NCBI GenBank assembly: GCA_004151065.3
Contig: NWUY0300054808.1
Coordinates: 5,703-16,821, forward strand
Source: Larix sibirica
Taxonomy: Eukaryota; Streptophyta; Pinopsida; Pinales; Pinaceae
Direction: 5' to 3'
Length of the DNA stretch: 11,119 nucleotides
In this document: positions 1 to 8,586 of the stretch, piece after piece
Numbering within the stretch: position 1 is the first letter of the stretch
Layout of the letters: the number at the start of each line of letters is the position of its first letter
Position numbers and translations under genes: made by a program
The notes under the pieces: model-generated
Told to the model about the DNA's origin: nothing
The model's input: only the letters and a program-made list of their open reading frames with translations
Databases searched by the model: none

Positions 1-1539
1 AAATTAGTGTATGAGATTTTTATGTTTGTGGGATAAGGGACCTCCACACAACAATTTGATTGTAGAGTTTATTGGGGTATATTTGTGACATCTTAAGAAA
101 AAACACGTGGTCTTAACTATTAAGCCCACTCAAGTTGTAACTGTCTTTTAAAATTTTATAGGGTTTTTAAATTATAGCTTTTAATCATCATATAATATTA
201 TGTGTTTTTATAATGTGTCAATCCATTTTCACATTAGGCATGTGTTGCATGTGACAAACACCAAAGCTTTGCCATGTTAATCCTTTAACAACTACACCAA
301 ATCCTTTTGGAATTAGTAGGCAACTCCTTATGCCACTTAGTGACAACTCAATGCACCACATCAAAACCACAATCTAAAGGATTTATGTGAACAACATCTT
401 GGGTGAAAAAAGTGGTTCAAGTCAACATAAATGTGTGCAATGATCATCCCCATTCACTTTGCATGAGATCAACCACTAGGGATGGCCTTGCATAACCATT
501 CCATCATGCATTTCTTATATAAATATGTAATCACATGTATTTGAAAAATATCTTACATAATAGGTCTACACTAAAGTTGTTCACATATCCAACTTGATTA
601 CACAATGCTTATATGTACAACATTTGATCTCTGTTTATATTTTGTGCTATTAATTTTGTATCAACAATAGGTGATACAAAATGAACAACCAAATTGTGCC
701 TTCAAGGTGTTTGTATTTTTTATATGGTTTTCTAAATGGTTTAATAGTCTATTGTTAAATTCATATATTCATTATCCTCTCAATTTATTTTTTAAGTTGT
801 TTTACAAAATGATATGAAGTATTGCATCTCACACTCTATATTGCACATTTTGTGAGTGAAATAGTTTTGTTCCAATTACTACACACTTCATTCCTTGCTT
901 GAAACATTTGTATGCTCTTCTATGACCACACTAATTTTTAGGGCCCTACAACAATATTCTAATGCCATTTTAGTGTAACTAGTTGTCACCTTTCTATAGC
1001 ATGATCCAAGTCATGTTTTCCAATTAATTCATGTGCATTGAAGGATTGCACACTTACTAACCAATTTTATTAGCACCCCTATCATTAGTGTCATAGTGAG
1101 ACACTCTATTATAAACCTTCACTTGTCATTACTAGTGATTGAACCAAATTCAATATATATTCAAGTTGAATGCGAACATAACCATGGGAATCAATTAATT
1201 TCTTTTTATCCTAATGTGACCATGGGAATTAGTTTCAATTTATCTCCTTGGTGGTCTACTGTGAACTGGTATCGGAAATGTCTCTCTTATGGTATGTATA
1301 GATCAATTCAACAATACACACTTCTAAAATATCATGTTGTAAAATCATCATTGGCTAGCTCATTTTTTTGAGAAAAAAATTCAAGTTTGGACAATGCAAA
1401 ACACAATGCTTTAGGGGAGCATCAATTTTGCATCAACTCACCCTTTTTGTGCTTCAAGGATTTTTTGACATCCACTTCATAAGTGAGTCATCTTTACAAG
1501 ATAAAATGACACAAAAATATTTATGCATTGAGTTAGGAT
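1..1539. other. AT-rich intergenic sequence without a recognisable gene
   Basis: I see no coding region, RNA gene or clear transposon terminus here. Two frames of 91 and 87 codons (1096-1371 and 1368-1631, + strand) have the irregular, cysteine- and aromatic-rich composition of chance frames in AT-rich DNA and show no domain motif. A single CACGTG G-box core lies at 104-109 and is the only CpG in the first 1,020 bases, which fits old methylated DNA rather than an active promoter. The sequence is rich in CA and TG dinucleotides, the expected products of deaminated methyl-CpG. Confidence 0.6.
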
Positions 1540-1985
1540 CACCATGCATCGCATATTTTGTAAAACAACACTTTAAAGAGTCACTTTTGCATCGCTTTTG
1601 CTTTAAATGGGTCTACATTGCATCTCATTAACATCATAATGTGTTTATCTAGGCATTGATATTTCATATTGGGTGTCATTATTGCATCATATTTTCATCC
1701 TACTAGTGTCATGATAGCATCAACATATTGAGCGTTTGAGTTGATTTTACATCATATTTACATCTTATTAGCATTGCATTACATTGACCATGTGTCATTT
1801 TAACATCATGTGTGCATTATTACTATTCTTTTTTACATTGCATTCGCATTCTTCCAATGTCATAAAAATACATTTTATGTCACATTAGCATCACATAACA
1901 CCAAATATTGTGCCATATTGCATGACAATTATGTCATACTCAACCAAATTGCATCAAATTTCAATCTTATTAGCATCATAATTGT
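1540..1985. repeat. Degenerate minisatellite-like array, period about 33 nt, built on CATC/GCATC
   Basis: Several segments of about 33 nt align by eye. The clearest are 1681-1713, 1746-1778, 1832-1864 and 1948-1980, with a weaker copy near 1866-1899. Each runs roughly TTGCATCATATTTTCATC followed by TTATTAGCATCATA. Copy starts fall near multiples of 33 nt (for example 34 nt between 1832 and 1866), with more diverged units between. Similar GCATCGC and TTGCATCTC motifs continue upstream to about 1540. The copies are too diverged to show an origin; an old tandem array or the internal part of a decayed transposon are both possible. Confidence 0.5.
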
Positions 1986-2009
1986 TTCATTTTATTATCA
2001 ATGTTATGA

Positions 2010-2110
2010 CATAATTATTATTAATGATTTATTGATTTATATTTAATAATAATAATCATTAATTTAATAAATAATAATAAATTATTTAATTATTATTTTT
2101 ATAATATTAG
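2010..2110. repeat. Almost pure A/T block with a short inverted repeat
   Basis: This block consists of TAA/ATT trinucleotide runs with almost no G or C. A 10-bp inverted repeat pairs 2020-2029 (ATTAATGATT) with 2054-2063 (AATCATTAAT) around a 24-nt loop. Such blocks are prone to strand unpairing and slippage and can act as matrix-attachment-like DNA, but nothing here proves a function. It directly follows the degenerate CATC array. Confidence 0.55.
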
Positions 2111-2718
2111 TGATATTGATGAAGTTTATTTTTAATAAACAAGATAAAAAACAATGTGTATATAAATGCAATACCCCACTAATATTCACTCAATTTCACA
2201 CCATGGGAGAAAAATATCATTTATTTATAAACATAATTATTATATTTTACTACACTAACACTCAATTAAACTTGCAATATGTAAGAGAAAATCAAGAATA
2301 TCTAAATGCAATGATGAAATTTTGAATTAAATCATAAAATAACCATTTTTTTTTCCTTTTATAAACAATTGGTACATTGCCACCCAAAGGAAATGTAACC
2401 TTTCTATACAATATTTATAAGGACATAAAATGAATTTGACATCATGAGTTTACTAAAATGTTGACAATTCTATCCTCATCTTGGTCTTCACCATTTCATA
2501 AAAACATAATAAAAGACACATGATTTCAAAAAAATAAAATAAAATGATGACATTTAACAATGTAATAAGAAACACATAGGTTAAATAGCTATCAGTAGCC
2601 TCTAATTCCTTCGAGTCAATACTTTAACTCTTTGTGAGGTGGTTCATGAATATAGCCATTTAAATATATGCAATAAGAGAAAACCATATTTAAGAATGGT
2701 ATTTATTAGGATAGTATA
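2111..2718. other. Non-coding AT-rich sequence
   Basis: I find nothing supportable here. The 71-codon + strand frame at 2110-2325 has a low-complexity Asn/Ile/Tyr/Lys composition typical of AT-rich chance frames. A/T homopolymer runs occur near 2346-2360 and 2527-2543. Confidence 0.5.
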
Positions 2719-2802
2719 TTAATATAAAAATTGAGATTATAATGATAAACTTACAAAGTGTTAACATAAAAATTGAGATTATAATGATAAACTTACAAAG
2801 TG
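2719..2802. repeat. 42-bp perfect-phase tandem duplication (two copies)
   Basis: Copies at 2719-2760 and 2761-2802 are directly adjacent and differ at only one base (TTAATATAAA versus TTAACATAAA at the left end). The near identity in an otherwise decayed region indicates a recent local duplication, for example by replication slippage or fill-in repair. Neither copy contains a coding frame or a protein-binding motif that I recognise. Confidence 0.95.
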
Positions 2803-2882
2803 CCCTTTAATCAAGGACCTCTTGGCTTGACCCAAAGAACGTGCAATTACTATTTTCTTTGCATTTATTCATGCATGTACTT

Positions 2883-2897
2883 AAGATAAGATAAGAT
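2883..2897. repeat. AAGAT microsatellite, three units
   Basis: Three exact AAGAT units occur in a row, followed by a partial unit. It is a minor slippage tract with no evident function. Confidence 0.9.
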
Positions 2898-3282
2898 AGA
2901 TTAAGTTTATTAATGTCTAACAAATGACCACAAAAGTAAGTTAACGATACTAAGAAATTACATTAGAGAAAAATATGACAATTTAAAATATTTCCAAATA
3001 AATAACTACAAGAATATATTATTTATTACAATTGTGGCCTTTTGCTATGGTGTCTCAAAAGGTTCGTTTGTTGTGTCCGCTTCTCATCAACAACAATCTT
3101 GACATGTGACAAATCCTTAAGATTTATAGATATTATTTTGTTGATGTCATATGGGCTTTATTTTATGTCAACATTTCCTTCCTTATTGATCTTTGCAATG
3201 TGCTCACTGATTTTTTTTTTAACCCCATGAAATGATATCACCTATAAAAATGATGATGCTTAATGAGATATAAAATGTGAAG
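2898..3282. other. Non-coding sequence with an oligo-T run
   Basis: Nothing recognisable is present. A run of ten or more T lies near 3210-3220. The 62-codon + frame at 3042-3230 overlaps this run and has no domain-like pattern. Confidence 0.45.
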
Positions 3283-3399
3283 GACTGGAAACATGAGTGA
3301 GTACATGTAAGACTAATATTTCACATTTAACATGTAAGGACAATAATTGTTAACATTTAATTATATGAGTGAGTACATGTAGCTAAAGACTAGAAACAT
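3283..3399. repeat. Spaced direct repeats, 17 bp core plus flanking motif
   Basis: The 17-mer ATGAGTGAGTACATGTA occurs exactly at 3293-3309 and 3365-3381. The accompanying motif GGACTGGAAACAT lies just before the first copy, and AGACTAGAAACAT lies just after the second (about 3387-3399). CACATTTAACATGTAAGGA and TTAACATTTAATTAT also echo each other between the copies. The pattern suggests local duplication and rearrangement rather than a coding region. Confidence 0.75.
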
Positions 3400-4361
3400 A
3401 ACCCACTTGATATGGTATCTCCTCCTCCTAATTATATTGGGAATATGTGAAGAGCCCATTTATCACTAAATTGTACCTTTTGGAACCTTATATGTAGATA
3501 CAATAATTTTCTTTGGTTATGATTTCTATTTATTTCAGGCCAATTTTTTTCAGTATTCTTTTGACCACTCCCTCATGGCAGCATCAAAAGTTCCATTATG
3601 GAAAATTATGCCACTACCGAATTTTAAAACCTCTCCTTTATCAATAACTTATATATCATCCTAAAGGAGTGCATCTTCTTTATCTTTTCTTTGAAAAATC
3701 CTTATCTTTATTCATCCTTGTGTTTGTGCATTGTGATCAAACATTAATATGCATGTTATAGAATGACTAAGTACCATGCAAAATGCAATACATTAGATTC
3801 AATTTCATTCTAAATGTCATAGAAAATTGTAGGCTAAATCATACTAGGGGTAACATGCTCAGATCTATTATGACTATGACCCTTGAAACTTTCTCCCTAC
3901 TAGATCAAGTTCAAATAATCCATATATATGTGTGGTGTCTCTTTTTCTGTTATACTTTTTATAAATGCTACAATTTTTTAATCAAGCTTTTTTCCAACAT
4001 ATAATAGACTGTAGTAAGTAACAATTAGAATAATAAATGCAAATCTTCATACTATGAAACATATTTTTCAATATTATGCAAAAATCATAAAGTATGTAAT
4101 AACAAATCACCAGGATCTTGTTGTTGTTGCCTCCATTGGTTGCAATTGTTTTATCTTTTATTCTCTAATGTTGCTCCTATCTTTCCCTATATCTAGTGTC
4201 ACATTTGAGGATTTCTCATTAGAAGCTGTATGACCTATCAATATATTACGATGATATACTAATAAGTTAAGCACTTACATTCTATGGTATCAAATATATG
4301 TATAATTTGACATGAACAATCAAATTACACATGCATAACATCAACATATGTAGAGACACAG
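3400..4361. other. Non-coding AT-rich sequence
   Basis: No gene, terminal repeat or RNA is visible. The 73-codon + frame at 3783-4004 is cysteine- and aromatic-rich and has no motif. A short GTT run (GTTGTTGTTGCC) lies near 4119-4130. The stretch contains only scattered pyrimidine-rich segments. Confidence 0.45.
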
Positions 4362-4571
4362 AAACCTATAAATCAAATACATATGCATATCCATCTCAAA
4401 AATGAAGCCAAAGAGAGGTTAGCAAGGTTGGAAGAACAAGCCACATTGAGTCTCCAAAATATTGGGCTTTGCACTATAATGGAAGGAGAAGAAGAGGAGG
4501 TTTTTGTGTTGGAAATGCCTAGGAAGGGGTTGACTCTTCTCAAGTTAATGCATATTTTTTGTGACATATAA
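4362..4571 (+). pseudogene. Possible exon remnant encoding an acidic, helix-prone peptide (unidentified)
   Basis: The frame starts at ATG 4383, ends at TAA 4569-4571 (62 codons) and stays open upstream to about 4350. It reads unlike its AT-rich neighbours. The first part (about residues 5-25) is a Lys/Arg/Glu/Leu helix containing KNEAKERLARLEEQA. A segment with SLQNIGLCTI follows, then an acidic block EGEEEEVFVLEM and a basic/hydrophobic end PRKGLTLLKLMHI. Possible splice acceptors lie just upstream (ATGTAG near 4353, ACACAG near 4361). There is no obvious promoter or neighbouring exon, so it is more likely a captured or decayed gene fragment than a functional gene. The antisense frame over the same interval is a shadow. 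I do not recognise the protein family and give no function. Confidence 0.35.
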
Positions 4572-4974
4572 TACATCATCCTTGTTGAAAAGGTGCAACT
4601 ATTGTAGGAGCATATTTTACTTCTTTACAATGAGCTTGTTCCAAATTATGCACTTTGTATATGTTGGCCTCCATAAATGCGCATAAATTTCAAAGCATTA
4701 AAGTATAATGTTTTACTGTGGTTGGAATCTATGAAAATAAGTAGATGATGGTAGATATATTGAGAAAACATCAGGTGCTAGGAGAAGTTCTTACTTAAGT
4801 AGAATATAGAAATATGGATCATGTATTTCATGCAATAGTTGGAGAAAGTGTGGGATAAAGCTAGGAATTTCAAAAAAGGGTTTGAGTGTGTGGATATGGG
4901 GGACTTATTGTTAATGTAATTTGGTGAGGAGGGGTTACATTGAGATACTAATTATGAGTGAGATGCTTCATGAC
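4572..4974. other. Non-coding, purine-rich + strand sequence
   Basis: I find no supportable gene or RNA. The + strand is noticeably enriched in G and A (for example around 4850-4960, with GGGGG and GAGGAGGGG runs) compared with the T-rich left of the window. The stretch leads into the foldback at 4975. Confidence 0.4.
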
Positions 4975-5088
4975 GGATAAGAGAAATATGGAATTTGTGT
5001 ACATCTCAATGCATTTTAGGTTGTGTTAGTGTGGTGTCTCATCTACATCTCTCAAACACAACGTAAAATGCAATGTAATTTCTTATCC
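4975..5088. repeat. Imperfect foldback (hairpin-forming inverted repeat), MITE-like or hairpin-RNA-like
   Basis: The left arm at 5007-5027 and the right arm at 5055-5075 pair at 19 of 21 positions around a 27-nt loop. An outer stem pairs GGATAAGAGAAAT (4975-4987) with ATTTCTTATCC (5078-5088), with a 2-nt bulge. About 19 nt on the left side, between outer and inner stems, are unpaired, so the structure is asymmetric. Weak complementarity may extend outward. Candidates are the core of a decayed foldback MITE or a small hairpin transcript. I see no clear terminal repeats or target-site duplication, so the element type is unproven. Confidence 0.6.
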
Positions 5089-5121
5089 CTTACCTCAATT
5101 GACTAGGTGATGTAGTTGTAT

Positions 5122-5141
5122 ATCCATGGAAGGACATGGAT
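5122..5141. repeat. Small perfect hairpin
   Basis: ATCCATG at 5122-5128 is the exact reverse complement of CATGGAT at 5135-5141, with a 6-nt loop. This could be chance. It lies 33 bases after the larger foldback and may belong to the same element. Confidence 0.5.
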
Positions 5142-5862
5142 GGGATGTGTGAGGCCAATGAATGGAAGGGGGTGGTTTAATGTAAGGAGTGGGAGAAATA
5201 TTTTTAGGTTGTTGATACATATCGATGGGTGTATGGTTACATAACATGTGTGTTTGGATGGAAATCACAAGGATATAGAAAGATATGTCGACATGAGTGG
5301 GATTTTAATTCATGGGGATATTGCTTATAAGTATGTTGACATGATTGTTATAACACTTGTCAAATGTAACCAACCATTTAATGTTATTATTACATTAAAA
5401 TTCACTTCATGGAGGGAACGATTATACAAATATGATCTTGGAGCTTGAGAATAATGATGACGATATTGACAATTCAAAATAATAGTTTGACCATTCCATT
5501 CCATCGAATTCATAGTGTAATTAAAATGTGGCCAATGAAATAGGTGAGTGTTTGGAATAATATCTCTTTTTTTAGTTTGGTTGTTATTATAGCACTAGGA
5601 GGTTTGATATCTCTACTCATTTAATTGATTGTTCCATTGCACTCCACTTATCTCATATCCATGTCCATGTATGTTATGATTATTCTAATTTTCATTTGGA
5701 TTCCTTTTTGCTACCTTAAGTTGTTAAAAATTCACTCAAAAAAATATTCTCGCCAAGATTATATGATTCATTTGTAAATGTTTCAACAAATTATCATATT
5801 ATGAGATGTCTTGAATGGAGAACTTGCTATTAGTTCATGGTCACAATCAGCTTTGTTTCCAG
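5142..5862. other. Sequence without an identifiable gene
   Basis: A 66-codon + frame at 5248-5448 contains two related YVDM motifs (RYVDMSGI and KYVDMIVIT). These recall the YVDD box of Copia reverse transcriptase but lack the second aspartate, and no other polymerase motif surrounds them. The antisense 62-codon frame at 5325-5513 is a shadow. Otherwise I see nothing supportable until the splice-like signals at the right end. Confidence 0.4.
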
Positions 5863-6137
5863 GTATGTATGCTTTCTTATTTTATAATATTGTTTTCTTG
5901 ATTTTATTTACTATCTAAGTAATTTTGTCATTGTTTGATTCATATAATTTACAGTTTTATTCAACTTTTATCAACCTTCTGGTTTACCTCATAATTATCA
6001 CCTTTCCTTCCATTTGCAAGCTACCTATTCCAATATTGTATTTCTATTTCCTATTTTGTATTATCCATATTTGCCAAATTACATGTTTGATCTGCAAATT
6101 TTCCCAGCAAAGAAACATAAATGAGATTGTTGTAAGG
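5863..6137 (+). other. Possible relic intron or exon boundaries
   Basis: A good donor context, TTTCCAG|GTATGT, occurs at 5862/5863. It is followed by a long T-rich stretch and two acceptor-like sites: TTTACAG ending at 5954 and the stronger pyrimidine-tract site TTTTCCCAG ending near 6109. A second donor-like AAG|GTAAAC follows near 6137. If used, these would frame an intron of about 92 or 247 nt and a short exon. The flanking sequence, including the 71-codon frame at 5925-6140, does not encode a peptide I recognise. T-rich AT DNA produces such sites by chance, so confidence is low. Confidence 0.2.
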
Positions 6138-6241
6138 TAAACTAGAAGTTTCAAATAATATTGTGATGCATGTTCAACTTTCTTAATTCATTACTAGAAA
6201 GAAACAAATCCACAAGTACATAATTGGTAAGTTATATATTA

Positions 6242-6730
6242 TGTTGTTGTGTGATACCCTTTCTTGGCATTGTATTAATAATATTTTGTGGGGATTGAGT
6301 GTTATGTTATGTTGTGGAAACTATTAGGATCTCACCCTAACTCCCTTAGTTGGTGGAGTAGATTGTTACTTAATGTATTTAGCGCCATCTCTACTAAGGC
6401 CCCACTATATAGTTGAGAATGAAATCAATAAATGTAAGTGGAATCATTAAAGAAGGTCCATTAGTTAGTGGTTGAGGCCTCATTAATGGAGGTCCACTGG
6501 GTGGTTAGGATTTGGTCAATTAGAAACTATGTATTATAGTAGAAAACATGCATTTGGATTTCAAGTGAATATTGTTGTATTTGGAGCTTTCCCCATGTTT
6601 AAGATTTCCCTATAAGAGGCAAGTGAACTTTGCATCAAGTTTCAAATATTAATAAAGGCTTTCTTACTACTGGTATTTCTCAATTCCAGTTTCATTTATT
6701 TTCTTTCGATACTTATATTTCTATCAATAT
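6242..6730 (+). mobile_element. Probable decayed solo LTR (boundaries approximate)
   Basis: The segment has the order expected of a plant LTR on the + strand. It has a TG-type left end (TGTTGTTGTGTGATACCC at 6242-6259), a U3-like body, a TATA-like TATAAGAGGC at 6611-6620, an AATAAA signal at 6651-6656, then a T-rich U5-like tail ending in CTATCA at about 6726. The pentamer ATATT flanks it loosely (6236-6240 and 6727-6731), but the register with the TG end is off by one base, so the duplication is not proven. No internal coding region or second LTR was found. The alternative is ordinary AT-rich DNA with chance signals. Confidence 0.35.
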
Positions 6731-6834
6731 TGATCTATTTATTTGATTTATGTAGCAATATTCCTTTTGTTTCACTAAATATTCAAATTAAGCTAATAAG
6801 GAACACTATAAGTAGTATTAGATAACTTTCATGT

Positions 6835-7376
6835 GCCAACACGTGCTCCAATTTTATAAATTCCCAAGGCTAGAGATGTGTTCCAATGTCTTTAAACAAC
6901 ACATAGATTTATTATTACTAGGTAAAAATGTGGTTGGGGAATAATACATGAAAAAATACACGAGGTCTCATATGGTTGAGCACCATTGTAATGTTTGTTG
7001 GTACCCATTCAAGTAGTACCACATTTGACAATAGTTGTATATGTAATTGTCTTCCACGTATCTCTGGGTATATAAAAGGCCACCTAGGTGTACTTGAAAC
7101 CAACCTTACATAATCATATTGGTCATCACATTTCTATAGTAAACTGAGAACAAAAAATAGGGAGATCACTCTCATGTACCGAGAATCTTGTAATACAACT
7201 AAGGGTACGCTTTATCCTCCTTAGTTGGTTTAAATTGTGAAAGGTTTGGATGAGTAATATTGTTGGATTACATCCTTTATATTAGAGAGATATATCATTT
7301 GAAACTCCTCTATCCTTAGGACCTTGCAAACCCTAGCCTCTTTTTGAAAACTACACTAGATTTTGCAACACGTGCA
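6835..7376 (+). mobile_element. Second LTR- or promoter-like segment
   Basis: This stretch contains a strong TATA box at 7069-7080, a leader-like C/A-rich segment after it, and an AAACCCTA telo-box at 7328-7335. The decamer CAACACGTGC, which includes a CACGTG core, occurs at both ends (6837-6846 and 7366-7375). It could be the U3-R-U5 of another solo LTR or a relic plant promoter. I found no target-site duplication and no protein-coding frame following it. The 61-codon minus-strand frame at 6918-7103 is not convincing. Confidence 0.25.
7069..7080 (+). promoter_or_regulatory. TATA box, TATATAAAAGGC
   Basis: The sequence matches the plant TATA consensus very well. A start site would be expected near 7100-7110 in the segment CTTGAAACCAACCTTACA. 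No intact gene follows, so if it was functional it most likely drove a retroelement. Confidence 0.4.
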
Positions 7377-7496
7377 ATAAAATTTCTACACATTTTGCAA
7401 TATTAGGAATTTGGGAATTTCATCGGTGCAGTGATAATCAACAAGGAGTAATAATTCCCTGAGATAAAAAATAAAGTAAAAAAATAAAAATAAAAA

Positions 7497-7582
7497 CTAG
7501 CTCTAGAGTTCGGGGACTACCAACACCATTGTGGGAGACCTAGCTCCAGAGTTCTGGGACCTCCAACACCATTGTGGGAGAC
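7497..7582. repeat. 43-bp tandem duplication (two copies plus a start of a third)
   Basis: Copies at 7497-7539 and 7540-7582 match at 39 of 43 bases. Each begins CTAGCTC and ends CAACACCATTGTGGGAGAC. The next bases (ATAGCTC, 7583-7589) look like the beginning of a third unit. The unit is GC-richer than its surroundings, and it directly follows an A-rich stretch (7465-7496). With four differences it is older than the 42-bp duplication at 2719. Confidence 0.92.
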
Positions 7583-7589
7583 ATAGCTC

Positions 7590-8164
7590 AACATAATCCT
7601 TATGTGATGTTGATCATCATGGTGTCACTCTACAATAACTAATTTTTTGTGGACCCACTAATATGATTACTTTTGGCTCCTCTCAATAGATTCCTCTTGG
7701 AACAATAATTATGTTCAAATAACTCTTGGATAACCTCTTTGGTGGACCCAGTAGTCTCATGAAAAATACCCACAACATGTCAAACATGGAGGAAGTATAA
7801 AAATAGTTGAGTCTCTTACCTAGTCAGTTAGAAAAATGGAAACCAATATGTCTTCCCTCACTACAAAATTTGACATTTGTTTTGATAAAATTGTGAAGTT
7901 GAAAGGTAAACATAAGGAGGGTGTGGTATGTGCAACCTCGTTCCCCATTCTTTATTTTGAAAAGATTGGGCCCCTCCTTTATTTTTCCACCTTCGAAATA
8001 TTTTGGTTTCCCTTAGACTTTAGCCAAGTATTTTATTAAATTTTTCTCCCCACTGAGAGAAAAAAAACAGTTAAACTTTTTCAAGTTCTTTTGTTTCGGT
8101 GAAATTTTTTGTGTTCTTTCATTTCGAGGAGTATTTTTAAGTTCACCGACATGCCCAATTTTTC
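7590..8164. other. Sequence without an identifiable gene
   Basis: The 67-codon + frame at 7836-8039 starts METNMSSLTTKFD and becomes a hydrophobic, aromatic-rich run. It shows no known motif and is probably a chance frame. From about 8090 onward CpG dinucleotides become distinctly more frequent, leading into the repeat tract. Confidence 0.4.
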
Positions 8165-8494
8165 CCCAAACTCACCAATGTTTCACCCAATCAGCTTTTA
8201 AGTCTCAAAATGTTGCCGAACTCAGAGGTTTCTGCAAAAAACTGATCGAGGAATCTTGTTAAATTTCGCCGACACAACAATGGGTCGACCCATTGGTGAA
8301 ACTCACTCAAATGCGCTAAAACATCTTGGCAAAACTCACCTAGATTTGTCGAAATGCTTTAAAGAATATCTTTCTAGATGTTAATGAAACTTATCCTTGA
8401 CCACTGAAATGCTTGAAAATCTAATTTTTTGGTGAGACTCATCCAATTTCTCTGAAACACTTCAGTGAGACTCATCCAAACCCATCAAATGCTT
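8165..8494 (+). repeat. Degenerate repeat of 31-33 nt upstream of a TATA box
   Basis: At least five copies align: 8295-8327, 8328-8360 (directly adjacent, both 33 nt), 8383-8414, 8431-8462 and 8464-8494. A more diverged copy lies at 8165-8197, with traces near 8213. The unit begins about GGTGARACTCAYCC and ends about CTGAAATGCTT, separated by a variable 5-8 nt. All copies are in the same orientation, and 16-22 nt of unrelated sequence separates some of them. The tract sits about 90 bp upstream of the TATA box at 8587, a position typical of subrepeats in retroelement U3 regions or other promoter-proximal repeats. Confidence 0.75.
8278..8295. repeat. 18-bp perfect palindrome
   Basis: CAATGGGTCGACCCATTG equals its own reverse complement. 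It contains a central GTCGAC with an intact CpG and overlaps the first base of the best-preserved copy of the 33-nt repeat. It could be a protein-binding site or chance; 18 perfect bases are unlikely but not impossible in a window this size. Confidence 0.8.
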
Positions 8495-8586
8495 CGGAAT
8501 TTTTTTCACAAAGTCGTTGAAAAAACCCATTGTGTATGATTTGACCTTGCGGTTTGATTAAAAGGCTAAAAAGGGTAATTTTAAAA

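Noticed and set aside
1096-1631. Two overlapping + frames of 91 and 87 codons
   Set aside because: Composition is irregular and lacks domain motifs; frames this long are expected by chance in an 11-kb window.
2883-2897. AAGAT units as a CRISPR-like or regulatory array
   Set aside because: Three 5-nt units without spacers are an ordinary microsatellite.
4373-4579. 68-codon minus-strand frame
   Set aside because: It is the antisense shadow of the more protein-like + frame at 4383-4571.
5248-5448. RYVDM and KYVDMIVIT motifs resembling the YVDD box of Copia reverse transcriptase
   Set aside because: The second aspartate is missing in both, and no other reverse transcriptase block or neighbouring domain is visible; the frame is only 66 codons.
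5925-6140. 71-codon + frame rich in Ile, Leu, Phe and Tyr that resembles a membrane protein
   Set aside because: Hydrophobicity follows from the T-rich DNA, and the frame overlaps the splice-like signals without any family motif.
6918-7103. 61-codon minus-strand frame
   Set aside because: No motif, and it covers the TATA-bearing segment that makes better sense on the + strand.
6837-7375. CAACACGTGC at both ends as terminal inverted repeats of a DNA transposon
   Set aside because: The copies are direct, and only the CACGTG core is self-complementary; no flanking target duplication is seen.
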